From contig JAOTOL010001454.1 of assembly GCA_034440575.1 (NCBI GenBank), forward strand, positions 995,001 through 1,059,000: a stretch of 64,000 bases of DNA. Reading direction: 5' to 3'. Below the pieces are notes generated by a model that saw nothing but the letters and a program-made list of their open reading frames with translations, did not search any database and was not told the origin of the DNA. The DNA comes from Imbricaverruca yamaguchii (lineage: Eukaryota > Arthropoda > Thecostraca > Neoverrucidae). Both the position numbers and the translations under genes were made by a program. Positions 45,980 through 58,110 of the stretch are shown one piece after another (the stretch's first letter is position 1; each line of letters starts with the position of its first letter).

Positions 45980-46036
45980 ACGTTAGGGATTATGCTATAT
46001 TACTCAACGTTTCGGCCAGGGGCCATCGTCAGGAGC
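45980..46036 (-). ncRNA. Hammerhead-ribozyme-like core, copy 2
   Basis: The minus strand reads CTGACGA (46032-46026), stem II GGCC-CCT-GGCC, GAAAC (46013-46009), and a possible stem III CGTT...AACG (46010-46007 with 45983-45980) followed by TTA as cleavage triplet context. All core bases except the permissive position 7 match. Stem I pairing is not evident. Confidence 0.4.
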
Positions 46037-46679
46037 TAACGTTACTTTTGATGTAAACTCAGCACCTCCTGGTATATTGAGGGTCGTACATTTCGTCTCA
46101 CGCAAGTGCTAAAAAAATGTAGTTGCTTACCAGGTAACCTTGGATGTGGTAAGGAGTTACCTGAGCAATTAAAAGCATTCTTCAACGAGAAGAAAACGAA
46201 GTTGAATCGTCCTATTGTTAGCAATAATCCTTTTTAACCCTCTTACGGGACGGATACCCTGGGCCCCGAAGTAGATTGGGAGGGGGACACACTGTGTTCC
46301 TCCCCCCCCCGAGATCTAGAAAATTACCCGGAAAATTTCCTCGCTGAAAACAGCAACCGATGGCTTGTGATGTGATCTAGATTGATGCAAAGTACAATGT
46401 TGACATGGTGGATACTGTACAAAAAAGAACGGAGAACAATCGTGGAAATTGTCCACACCCTACTGCTCTTATATTTCGTAATATATATAGCACCATTCCA
46501 TAGCCAATGAAACCATCTCTCAGCACAAATGAAAACAAATTGAGTTAAAAAAAAAGTCACAGAGGATTCCAAGCCGTGCACAATGAGGGGAACCATGTCG
46601 AGATGTTTTCCTTACCATACCACCCCCAACTTTGGCATTTACGTCCTTAGCAGAAATAATAGCTTCAGAGGAAAGTGAT

Positions 46680-48275
46680 AAGACATAAAGACATAAAAGA
46701 TCAGTGCAACTATGAGCAATAAGGGCCCTTCTTGGATGCACTCTGGACACTCAACTAGTTGCCCACCAAATCCGTCGATCAGCCCTTCCTGGAATACTGA
46801 AAAGTAAGCCCACTATTCTTATAACGATTGTCTATGCTGTTTTCAAAGATGTTCAATGTGCTGCTGACAATGGTTTCTGGCAGCTGATTCCAGTGTTCTA
46901 TTACCATTTGGTGAGGAAAGACTGTCTTAACCTTGTCCTGCTGTGCTTAGCTTTCACTTTGAATTGATGACCTCTAATTGCATCATTTTTGTTAATTTCA
47001 AACATTTCCCTGTGTGTGATTATGGTTTTTGGCGCATCGACCATTGTATATCATTTAGCGACCAAAACATTTATCTGAGATAACGTTTTGGACGCGGAAT
47101 GATATCTCAGAAGAATGGAGAATGAAAATATCCCTTCTCCAGACCATGAACAAATTTAATGATCTGGATGAGATCTCCTCTCAGCCTTCTATATCTAAGT
47201 GAAAATATATTCAATTTCTTCAATCTTTCCTCATATGCCAGGTTGTTTACGTCAGTAACCATTTTTGTAGCCCTCTTTTGTACTCTCTCTAAAAGCCAAC
47301 AACCTTTTTCATAACTAGGAGACCAAGCTTGGATGCGATATTTCAAATGTGGACTGACATATGCACAGCAAAGCTTCCTGCTGACTTCCTCACTTCTGCA
47401 TGATACATTCCTATTTATTGCCCCAAATATTCTCAGTGCCTTCTTCCTGGCTTCCTAGGTCTCATCTGATGCCCACAATTTTGTGTTTAGAGTAACACCT
47501 AAATCATTCTCCGATTGAGTCACCGATAGTACTTAGCCGCCCATCACGTAAGGAGCCTTCATATTCTGCCTACCCACATGCATGATTTTGCACTTATCAA
47601 AATTAAATTAAATTTGCCATTCTTCGGAACACTTCACAAGTTCGTCTAATTCTTTGCAGTAAGATATGCTCATTGTCACCTGCTATTGATCTAAAGACCT
47701 TCAAATCATCCGAAAATTTCAAAACCTTACTGCTTACACTTTCAATGTTATTTACAAATATAATGAACAATAGTAGCCCCAGTACTGACCCCAGGGGGAC
47801 ACCACTAAGAACATTTTGTCATGATGACTTTGTACCATTTAGCATCACTCTCTGCTGTCTATCTGAAAGCCACAACTCTATCCATTTTAGGATGCTACCT
47901 GCAATACCATGAACCTGAAGCTGCATCATTAGCCGTTTATGGAGTACCTTGTCAAAGGCCTTACTAAAATCAAAATATGCTACACCAACCTGATTTCCCT
48001 GATCAAATTGTTCTGTAGGGAAGTTAAAAAAGTCCAAGGGATATGTCAGACACGATCGCCCTTGTCTAAACCAATGTTTAGTGCCTTGAATAAATCTGTT
48101 TCCTTCTAAATAATTAACTACTCTATCCTTGATAATTGATTCGAGTACCTTGCAGACTAGGGATGTGAGGCTTACTGGCCTATAGTTTTCAACTTTCCCT
48201 CTGTCTCCTTTCTTGAAAATAGGAACTGCATTTGCCCTTTTCCCATTTGTATGATGTACAAATAGCACACTTCAA
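46680..48275 (-). mobile_element. CR1/L2-like LINE, 5'-truncated
   Basis: The minus strand shows, in order, NAVPIFKKGDRGKVENYRPV (about 48215), SLTSLVCKVLE, QGRSCLTYPLDFF, AYFDFSKAFDKVLHK (about 47960), a GVPLG-type block (about 47800), KFSDDLKVF near 47710 (catalytic FADD changed to FSDD), then IQAWSPSYEKG, LLERVQKRATKM and LRYRRLRGDLIQIIKFVHGL (about 47190), and a 3' UTR ending in a TTTATGTCTTTATGTC microsatellite (46680-46697). The endonuclease and ORF1 are missing. It is the family whose split copy lies at 6402/10062. Confidence 0.8.
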
Positions 48276-49670
48276 ATGGTGGAATCAGCGAATCGAAAAA
48301 TGGATGCGATGTTATACATAATGGTGCTAAATACTAATTTTATCACCCCATCCATGATGAACACTCCTACGACTGATTTGCAACCTTTCAGAAATATCAC
48401 TTCCTTCATAAAATTTCATCGCAGGCGGAGCTAGGGAAAACAAGATGCAGGTCTCAGTTCGATATCAATGCAAACTTTAGCCATGTTTTAAAAATGAGAA
48501 ACCAATGTTACACTTGACCAGCGAAACGTCGCTCTTGACACATTGCACCTTTCAAATATGCAAAAATGAATATGTTCAAATCCCGAGGCATCTCAATGAA
48601 TGCACTTGGATACGATGAGGTTTGAAATAAAATACCTCCGCTTTTAGTCGTACCTGGAAGCGCCCTCAATGACACAGTTAGTTTCCAACAGGCAAGAACC
48701 ACATAAACCCCTTGTAACCAGTATAGTCAATGTAGCTGATGAAAAACGCGTGAAAGGACACACTTCGTGAAAGACATATTTATCGCCTGGAGCCATGTCT
48801 GAAAAATATTTATTCCCAGTCTCCAGAAGGTCTACCGAATATCCTCCTCGTGCTCATGTAAGAGTAAAAACCACAATTTCTATAACTATATGCACTTCTA
48901 TATGCACAAAGATCTGCTCCTGATAAGCAGTTAAGCTTAAAGCTTTGTAATACATTGCGGAAGGACCTTGCAACAGGTGGCTTATTTTCCCGGCAATATC
49001 TTAAGTCAATTGAAGAAATGAGAAGGCAGAAAGTTGTTTCCCATCACCTTCCTAAAAAACACGCCTTGACCAAAGGGTATTTCCGAAATTATCTCAAACG
49101 TTCTGGCCTGTCCAATAATCGTCTATGTAGTTCCATAGTGTTTCAGCAGCATAAATCGATGAACTTCGGCCGTAAACCTTCACCCAATTTCTTAGTCAAC
49201 CTTCACCCGCCTTGCGTAAGGGTAAGTGATACAACCCGTCAACTCATCTAGCCGTCTAGTCCTTCAACATATCTTCAAATTTGGTGAAGAACAGCCAAAT
49301 ACTTCCGACATTACAAACGGTAGAAATCCATTGGTTGGATACTTCGGCTTGAGGGCGCATCGACCAGATGCAGTCATTTAGCACCCATAACTAGCAACAT
49401 GCTATCGATTAAAATGTGTTCAGGAGTTCCAGGGATACTTAGTTGCATATGTCCAAATCACAACTAAACATGCATCCACGGAAAACATGCATGTACGTCA
49501 TGCTACGCTGACGGACAAAGGACAGAAAACTTTACGCCGGATACAGTCAAATAATTTAACCCGTCTGGACCAAACACGCATCGTCACCTGGAATGTCAAT
49601 AAGCTTAAGCGAGGGCGCACATCCACCAAATGCCATCCCCGCCGTTCTTCAAAGTGGAGACATGACAACA
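48276..49670. other. Spacer, no gene recognised
   Basis: A plus-strand frame at 48955-49251 (98 codons, basic: HHLPKKHALTKGYFRNYLKR) and another at 49487-49670 have no recognised domain. The second is interrupted by the TIR element. Confidence 0.35.
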
Positions 49671-49955
49671 TAGTCCAGGCATTATTTGATATCACCTCGG
49701 ACAAATTGCAACAGAAAGTCTGTGAACTGTTTTATACCCAGAAATGTGTCCTCTATAACATATCAAAAGTCTTAAGGAATCCTGGTGGTGGAAAGTCCCA
49801 TGGCAGCCATTTTTCAAAATGGCCGCCATAAACCTTATATTTCCCAATATCTTCGCTTCTAAATAACATAGAGGTTTTATTTCAAGTGCTAAACATATAT
49901 TTACTGGCACCAGGAATCCAATGACACACATTTCAATAAGCTACACCTGACCAAA
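49671..49955 (+). repeat. Left terminal inverted repeat
   Basis: Pairs with 53901-54206 in reverse complement. About 90 percent of positions appear to match by eye, with small gaps near 49696 and 49880. Confidence 0.85.
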
Positions 49956-50123
49956 AAAAAATATTCTGATGGACGACATACATATATAGGTCATAATTAT
50001 TATAATACTGCATGTAGTTACCAAACCATAGCCTCAGAACATCGCCTCAGACTACCATAGTCGATACATGTACAGAAGCATTGATCAGTCTTCCTCAAAC
50101 AGTCTAGTCATCGTGATCACTCA

Positions 50124-53100
50124 TCAGTCTAGTCCTCCACTGCTTTCCCACCAACCCCAGTCGTCTGGCCGTAGCTCATTAGCTGCAATGTCCTTCCACT
50201 GCTGGACCTGATAGTAGACACGAAGGCTGTGGTGTTTCGCTGCTGCTGATGTGGGCGGTAGACTTTGGGGTTGCACATGAAAAGTGTTCGAGGCGACCTT
50301 CTGGCAGAACCGCTTATGTCGCACCACGTTGAGTGACTCTCCAGGCTTCCCATTGTACAGGCATGCCAGGGCTTTCTCTCCTGCTTCTACAACATCATCG
50401 GTGGACGCTGCCTGTCTGTCAAACACATTGGCTTGTTCACGGAAGTGCGCACTGGTTTCGAATTTGTTGAGAGAAGCTCCCTTCCCAATGCCATACACGC
50501 GGGAAGTAGTATCACATCCCAGGAGAGCGTGCATGAAGAAGATGTACTGTGATACATCGGGGCCTAACTGCTCCTTGACAGACTTCATGTTCCAGACACG
50601 CGATTTCTTCACATTATTATTTGGCTCGGGTTGGAAGAACAGGTCACATGACTTGAGGTTGGTGTGGTAGATGAGCAGGATGAGCAGATCTGTGTCATCT
50701 CCGATAAGCACAGTATCAGTGGTGGCTGCGGACTCCACTGCCTTCTGCACTATGACGAGATCAGAGTCACCTGTAGCATGATGTGTCTGGCAGTTCTGTG
50801 CCCGTAGTTTGGCGCTGAGCATGTTGATGAAGCGCTGCTTGTTTGTCTTGTTTGCCAGGAATTGCTCATTGTGACCTGCATATCTTCATCAAACGTCACC
50901 GTTGCTCCAGCATTCCCTCTCGTACGTCTCTGGTGTGTAGTGTCCTTTGTTGATGTACGATCATAGCCATCAAGCACGACTGTTGCCTGTCCATACTTCT
51001 TTGTGACATACTCTGTGTATTGCGTGCAGATACCTTTGTATGTTGAGCCACGTGCCCATGGAATGCGCTGGACTAGTGCCCCACCATCCAACACGTAGTG
51101 GACTTGGCCTGTGATTCCTGGTGCATCGTGTGTCAGGAGTGTCCAGATAGCATCTGCTAGCACTGGCTTCTGTGGCTGTCGGAGCAGCAGTGTTGAATCA
51201 ATCAGAGCTGGTGGGTAACTGCACAGCTCATATTTCAACAGAGACTCCAGATCATTTGTAGCTTTTGCAGCAATTGTCAGTCGCTGGAAAATCAGCTGGA
51301 GATCCACCTGTACTGCCTCCCCATCTATCTTTACTGCCGATTTCGCAGCCAAGTTGATGGCCTGGTCTTATCTCTTGAATGTGTAGTCAGCAACAGTTTG
51401 TCCATCCATGTTGGTCAGGATAGCTGTTCCAACAGTTTTCGCTCAGTCAACATTGACTGTGCTGGTTGCATGCACCCCTGTCGAGATGCTGCGCAAGCTC
51501 GGATCTGAGCTGAAGGGTGTTATCTCTTGCAGATAGCTGATAACTGCATGTGTGTCTTTCATGTCACGTGCTTGTCTAGCATTTGTCATGTCCTTGTTTT
51601 GTTCACCAGTGTTGTAGTTGACACCTGTGAGCTGCTGCATAGCATTGTTGACATCAGCACAGGCAGGCATGGAGAACAGCCATACGAGACGCTGTTGCTC
51701 TGTCATGCCTCGCCCTCTCGTCAGGCCACCGCTGGTCTTCATACTCCTCATCAGGACCTGCTCGATGGTGAGATCTACAGACAGACCAGCCCATAGGCGA
51801 CCACTTCTTCTGACAACATGGAACCCTTCTTCGAATCGTTGGTACACATCTGGATATTCATCCTTGAGCTTGCTCTTCCGCTGCACATAGAGGCGGGCTG
51901 ACTTGGTGTAGAGGTTGTGCCCAGAGGCTGCCAGGTAGGGCAGCATTTCTGACACAGCTTCAAGGTGCAACGCCCAGTTGCCGATGCGCTCTGCTCTGAC
52001 AAACTTCCGTAATATGTCCACCATCTCCATGTACTGTAGCCAAAGTGTTGCAGTTCTAGAGGACTTCAGGGATTCGGTTTTTGCCCTGAGGAGCTCCTTG
52101 ATCCTGGTTAACACATCAACTTTGCAGAACTCCTCTGCAGACACGGAACCTTCCATCAGGTTCTTGTAGATGGCAGCAAGTTCATCAAGATCAGTGTTTC
52201 CAGTTCCGTCTGTCGTAGGCTCATCATCTGGTGACACTGTTTCCTCATTGGTCTCTTCCACTTCATGTGGCTCTGCAGATGGTTGAGGGAGTGGCACACC
52301 AAGTGCGCCTGACAAAATCAAGGCATTCAGTGCTGCATCAACAAGGAGATGTCCTCGTACTGCTCGTGCAATAGCTTTGCCTGTCATCATGTGTACCACC
52401 GCGTTGTCTGCATAGATTAACTCCAAGACTTCTTGCAGTCCTGATCCAGCCATGAGGTGCCCAATCGATGCTTCCCAAGAAACTCATTTCTGTGTGAAAG
52501 CCCCCAGGCGCAAGACTATGTCATTCAAGACACTTCCTGTGGGCTCAGTCTCGATGATCATGAGGGCTTTCCACCACAGTGGTTGGTCAAAGGTGATGAT
52601 GGGCGTAACACCATGGCGACGAGCATGCTCACACACGAACTTCAGTGTGGAATAGATGCACGTGACATCGCTGAGATTCATGTCGATCATTGGTAGAAAC
52701 ATCACCGATGATTTCCCGGGGTGGTCACCATGATGCACTAGCTGCATCAGTCCAGATCATGCCGGTCTTGACGAGGTGAACATGATGGATGTCTTCCAGA
52801 GGAGATCAAGGTCTGCTGTTGGATCCTTTGCCTTCTTGTTGACCAGCTTCTGGTATGCCAGTGGTGTCATACCGCGGTTCTCTTCTTTGTGGTACTGGAT
52901 AGGAATTCGTCCCACCGTGGAGATATCACTGGAGGTGACCTGCGCCCTGAGGATAGGTCTGCTGGTCTTGGTGGCTGGAGTTATGGCAGCAATCATCCCC
53001 ATGCCATGGAAGGTATTGTTACCATCCAGGGTACGGATGTTGTGGTCTACATTGTCTGCAGCATACTGGACAAACTCCGAACTGAAGTCGGGTATGTCTG

Positions 53101-53188
53101 TTCCATGTGACATCACAGCATTCCGTTCAAACCTTTGAACTTCCTGATAGGAGCAGCTGAAGCCAAGCTTGTGGAGGGAATCAATCAA
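50124..53188 (-). pseudogene. Broken gene for an XPG/FEN1-like (PIN-fold) protein of a widespread invertebrate family
   Basis: One minus-strand frame runs from 53188 to about 50880, with stops at about 52757, 52484, 51443 and 51370, and local frame damage near 52480. It then shifts frame to 50822-50124. The region around 52050-51700 (LWLQYMEMVDILRKFVRAER, GHNLYTKSARLYVQ, GLSVDLTIEQVLMRSMKTSG) is a conserved family block. The C-terminal part resembles XPG/FEN1 nucleases: YVLDGGALV, ATVVLDGYD, GDSDLVIVQ, IGDDTDLLILL, and HALLGCDTTSRVYGIGKGAS, which matches the FEN1 'LLGCDY-x-IxGIGxxxA' helix-hairpin pattern with its metal-binding acidic residues. I recall similar uncharacterised proteins in many invertebrate genomes but no established name. 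It is the only coding region in the TIR element. Confidence 0.65.
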
Positions 53189-53900
53189 GAAACGTGATCA
53201 CTATCACTAGCCATCACTACCCTGACTCACACACAGCGGGAAAGCTCAGTAAGCGATGGGCTCTGAGAGGGGTGGGTGCAACTGTTTGATGCCTTTCTGG
53301 GTGCCTTTTTTGCTACGACGCCCGACTTTGGATGCAAATGACTTTGCTCTCAGTGGTCAGAATGGGACGAAAGAAGCTCACGGATGTTGAGTAGAGTCGG
53401 GCTTTGACCCTGTTGGAGCAGGGCATATATGTGATACGTGTGTTACCGGAGATCTACAGGTCACGAGGCAGGCTCTTTACAGCCTCAAAATGGCCGCCGC
53501 CTCCCTACCCCCACGCACCATTCCGGAGAGAAAGAAGGCTCTGGAGCACCCTGCAAGACTTCCCCACGCACTGACCATATTCTGAAGAGAGCTGTGTTAT
53601 CAGAGCCTGCAATTACCGCATCAGCGCTTAAAAAGAAGCACCCTGATCTTGTTGTTTTATTGGCCAAATATTGTTAATGTATACATTTTTGCGGCCACTG
53701 TAGTATTCCAGCATTTTCTGTTTATCACGGCCAGCTACCACCACCACTACCACCAGTCTAGAGGCGTCATCATTGGATTCCTGGCCCCAGAAAATGTATG
53801 TTTAGACACTTAAAATCAAATTTCTATGCTACTTAGGAGCGGAGATATAGTAAAATATCTGTTTTATGGCGGCCATTTTGAAAAATGGCTGCCTATTTCG

Positions 53901-54206
53901 CTTTTTGGTCAGGTTTAGCTTATTGAAATGTGTGTCATTGTATTCCTGGCCCCAGAACATATATGTTTAATGCTCTATGAAATGAAATGAAAGCTCTATG
54001 TTATTTAAAAGCGGAGATATTGAGAAATATAAGTTTTATGGCGGCCATTTTGAAAAATGGCTGCCATGGCACTTTCCACCGCTAGGATTCCTTAAGACTT
54101 TTGATATGTCATAGAGGACACATTTCTGGGTATAAAACAGTTGACAGACTTTCTGTTGCAATTTGTCCGAGGTTGACCACATTTTTTTCACGAAATGCCT
54201 GGACTA
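53901..54206 (-). repeat. Right terminal inverted repeat
   Basis: Reverse complement of the left arm. Directly inside it, 53770-53895 repeats the 'ATTCCTGGCCCCAGAA ... GCGGCCATTTTGAAAAATGG' part again in the same orientation. Confidence 0.85.
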
Positions 54207-57164
54207 ACAGAGGAAGGCATGCTACAAATGTGACAAAACACATTTTCCAAATACGCTTATGAAATTCATTCCTAGAGCCGACCCTGATAAAAATAGAAAG
54301 CTAAGAGAAATGACATCTTATGTAGAAAGGACAGCGAGGAAAAGTTACGAAGTTCCAGGGTAATCGCCCAAGCGCTCAGGAAGAACAGACAAAAGCACCA
54401 CATGTGCAAGTAGAGGAGGGCACTTTTGCCCTCCCTATCACGACAGGGCTGACAATAGGGTTTTGGTATAATTTGGTTAACTTTGCGGTTCCTTCTCTTC
54501 GAAAAGAGAATCCAAATATGCGAATAACGGATGGAGCAGAAGAAGAAGATTAATTCCTCGCACATAAATGTTCATTGTTCTATGGTGACTTCGTTCACCT
54601 CATTTGCCCAGTGCCTGCGTGCTGCGCCGTAATTGCACCATTGTCATTGGACGACATCGTGCAGTGGCACATCACGTGCTCGTCATCAGATGAATGGAAA
54701 CTTCAATTTGGGAGAAGGAGCCATTTTAAAGTAATTTCCTCACACACAACGCTCATGGGCCAATGCTACACTGCTCCAAATTTGCGGGGCGGCCCTCCCT
54801 CTGCTCTCCGGGTTCCCGCGCTTTTGTCATGCAAATAGCTGTGACCTATCCATATGCATTGGATGTGATATAATAGAAATGCGCAACTCTTTAGAACATC
54901 TAGCAATGTGTCTGTCCCGGCGACCTTATCCGGAATAGGTTGAGCTTTGGACATAATAGTTATACCAGGTGGAGACACCGGAACGACCGGTATAGTTTTG
55001 TCCTATAACCAGCTGTTGGCGGTGATGTGGTTGTAGTGATATCTGGCGCACATGTGCAGAGCGGTGGCGTTCTCGGTCGCTTGCTCCAATTTTGCGCGTA
55101 GCAGTGTCGCTATTTTTTACTGATGATATACTTACTTGCTGTTGCGAAAGGCCGATGAATCCCAATGTACATCAGCTATTGGAGGATAAATAAAACACTC
55201 TGCAAGTTTTTTTAAAAATATTCCGACTCTCACTGGGAAGCTAACGCACAGTGGGTGGCGATGGTTTGTGCTGCTTCTGGAGCTCCAAAATCATATATTT
55301 CAGGGGTGGAGATCCAGAAAATTGTAAATGTTAGGTAGGCAGGTACTCGTCTGGAGGGGAATCATTTCTTCTGAAAGGCAGTGTTGCGGTAGTCGCTCGA
55401 CGCTCTTGTTCAGTGCAATATTAATTAAGCGCGGAAAGGGGACTGCACTGGAGCATACTGAATGAGCGTCTTTTACTCTCAGGGGGACACCTTGTGACAA
55501 AAGACCGTTTAGCGAGGGGCATTCGAGTAGTACGGTGTACTTCATGGGCTACCTGTTTGAGCAGGGGTGTTGCTCTATACATTTTTGAGTGGGCAAGTGC
55601 CAACTAATGTTGGTTTTCCCTCCCCCAATAATTTTAACTGCTGCAATTTTAACTGCTAGCCAGCTAGCCTTCAACCAGTACCCAAATAATCATATGAAAG
55701 AGTGTGACCTCGAATCCATTTTTACTTGCCCAATGCCTTCACATGCCCCTCCAAATAATTTTCATAAATATTCAAATCCGTATGTCAGAGGGAAGCCACC
55801 TTCCCATGTGGAGCTCGTCCATCAGCCACTGATACATACATGCAAATAAAAAGCATGAATGCATACCAGTAAACATGTCCCATCAAAGGCATGCAAATTG
55901 GCATGCATGCCTGAACCTACAATTTATCCATCAAATTTCAAACGCCCATCTCCAATTTCCACTTTGACATTGGATGCTCCCGAAGTGCACTGGAGACAAA
56001 GGTGTGTAGATGGTGACATAAAAATAGGTGACTGCTCATATCCATCATATGTCTCATGTCTCTTGGATTTATTTAAAAAAAAGAGTTCTAAAACAAAGAA
56101 AGTACGACTTATAGAACCTAATGACTGTGCCCAACTCAAGTTAAAAAACTTTAATTCTGAACGCCACTGTCTCGGCACGTTTGTCGTATTCCGAGCTTGC
56201 GCTTCCTTAACCGCCGACCGGCCGGATTAGATTTTCCTCATCCGGTGGTGGATGTTGGATCAGGGTAAACCTATTCCGGATGAGGCACTGGGATGGGCGG
56301 AAGAGGAATTGGACCCTCATCCTATTCCGGATGAGGTCGCCGAAACAGACACAATTAGTGAAATAATTCCAATGATAGCACGTCACTTCACCGACATTAT
56401 TTTTTTTCGTTACACGCATCACTAAGATCCCGACAACCGTAGATTTGGTGATAATGTGGGTTTTAATAAAAAAAAACTCTGAACTTTCGGTCTGGTGAGT
56501 CCATTCAAAAGAGATAAAAAAGGTATTTTTGTCGTTTCTGAAACGTGGCAATTTGTCCCCCTCAATTTTTATCACGTCCGCCAAGCCTCAGCTATCTGAG
56601 CATCATCGCCGCAAAATCATACTTAGTCATTTATCAAGTGAAAATGTATATCCAAGAGAATCACCAAAATACTAAAAGCCGATCTAGCCTATCTCTAGCC
56701 AATCTAGCTCAAAAGATATGCTTCACAGTCTATCTGTCGTCACAAAATATCTGAATGGTAAATCAGCGAACGTTAAAAAGTTCTGCTTCCAGCCAATTCT
56801 TAAATAACATGAATCATGACCATTTTCTGTTTTCGCTTGGGTGGAAAATTGTGCTCTGCTAGGCAACAAATTTGCATTATCGCATGGCTTTTTACGTCTT
56901 AGGTTAAATTCCCCTGTTTATATATTGATATATCTTGAAAAATGTGACTCTGGGTGTCCTTGAGTACCTTATAGACTATCGAGGGAAGTCATGGCCAGCC
57001 TTAAGCACGTACACCAAGTTAATGCCGTATTCGTATTCATATTCAGCGACGAGTTCTCCAGAGACGTATTTGTATTGGTATCGGCATTCGGCGACGGCTT
57101 TATGATCGTTCGAATCAATTACCACAAATGCTTCTGCCTGTACTAAACAAGCTGGAAGAAACTA
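54207..57164. other. Spacer, no gene recognised
   Basis: Short frames only. At 56228-56330 the motif CCTCATCC/GGATGAGG recurs in both orientations with 'CTATTCCGGATGAGG' twice, a small imperfect palindrome probably from a mobile element. Confidence 0.4.
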
Positions 57165-58110
57165 CATAGGTCTCATATTACCACTTTAGCTGTCAAGGTT
57201 CAACGAAAACCGGTTTCTTCGGACGTCTCCTATTTTTGTTTGCACCCAAACCAGCACAAATCTGGTATCAAGCAATAGCCTGCGGTGAACCATCCTGCAA
57301 CATTTCAAGTCGGTACATGTCAAGGTCAAACTTCTAGGTCAAAGGTTAGCTTGATTTATTAGATGGCGATATTGAAACGATATCGACCGAACGCGAAATT
57401 CGGTTGCATTTGTCTCAATTTCAATCAAATGAGTCATTCGACGTGGCTTGCTATGCATTATCATAAAGCTACGCAATCAATTTCAAGGACAAAGGCCAAG
57501 CTGATCCTTTGATCGCCTATTTTTCTCGTTTTCTCTCAAACGTATCCAAATCTGGTATCAAGCAATAATCAGCGGTGAACACTCGAGTAACATTTCAAAC
57601 CGGAACAGGTTAAGGTCAAAAGTTTGATTGAGTTTTCCATGCCCTCGCGCTTCGTCGCTATGGCTTCAATTTGCAGAAAATTGATGTCATTCGTGTCGTG
57701 TCATTCGTGTTGTCTTGTTGTGCAGTATGAGAAAGATGAAATTTAGAAATAATCTTGACGGATACAAATTTAAGCTGATTTCTTCGGTCGCCTCACCTTT
57801 TCTTTTGTTCTCGCGCAAGCCTACCCAGATCCACTATCAAACAATAACCCATGGTGAACCCTCGAGTAACATTTTTAAACCGGGATATGTCAAGGTGAAA
57901 CCAAAAGGTCAAGGACTAGTTTGCATTTTTCGAAGTGCTCGCGTTTCGTCGCTATGGTATGTGTGCTATATGACCTACGCAGTCTATACACCCCTAAACT
58001 ACAAACACTAACTTAATCGTTGCTACGGCTTCAATTTGCATTATGTGAGTGTCATTCGACGTGGCTTGCCGTAATATATCAGAATGTTGGGATGTCGAAA
58101 TAAGTTCAAA
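57165..58110 (+). repeat. Diverged tandem satellite, unit about 285 bp, three copies
   Basis: The anchor 'CTGGTATCAAGCAATA' occurs at about 57261 and 57549 and, degenerate, at about 57831. It is followed each time by 'GCGGTGAAC', 'AACATTT(C/T)AA', a 'GTCAAGGTCAAA'-type block, 'TTCGTCGCTATGG' and 'CATTCGACGTGGCTTGC'. Copies differ by about a quarter of positions by eye. Confidence 0.8.

Larger units (their letters stand above)
45861..46103. repeat. Long inverted repeat (52-nt arms) around a tandem pair
   Basis: Left arm 45861-45912 (GCGTGAGACGAAATGTACGA...) is the reverse complement of 46052-46103 with one mismatch. Between them lies a direct repeat of about 58 bp with 'ATTATGCTATATTACTCAAC' and 'GTTTCGGCCAGGGGCCATCG'. 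The inner motif resembles the terminal repeats of Penelope-like retroelements. No RT/GIY-YIG coding is seen here, so it is a non-autonomous or solo unit. Confidence 0.85.
49671..54206. mobile_element. DNA transposon-like element with about 290-bp terminal inverted repeats
   Basis: The ends TAGTCCAGGCAT (49671) and ATGCCTGGACTA (ends 54206) begin two long inverted repeats, 49671-49955 and 53901-54206, matching almost base for base over blocks such as CGGACAAATTGCAACAGAAA, GTCTTAAGGAATCCT and ATTTTTCAAAATGGCCGCCA. The right arm has a second, inner direct copy of about 120 bp (53770-53895 versus 53935-54066). The flanking bases allow a TSD of ACA, or TA if the element begins at GTCC. The only long coding region inside is the minus-strand nuclease-like pseudogene at 50124-53188. 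No DDE transposase was recognised. Confidence 0.8.
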
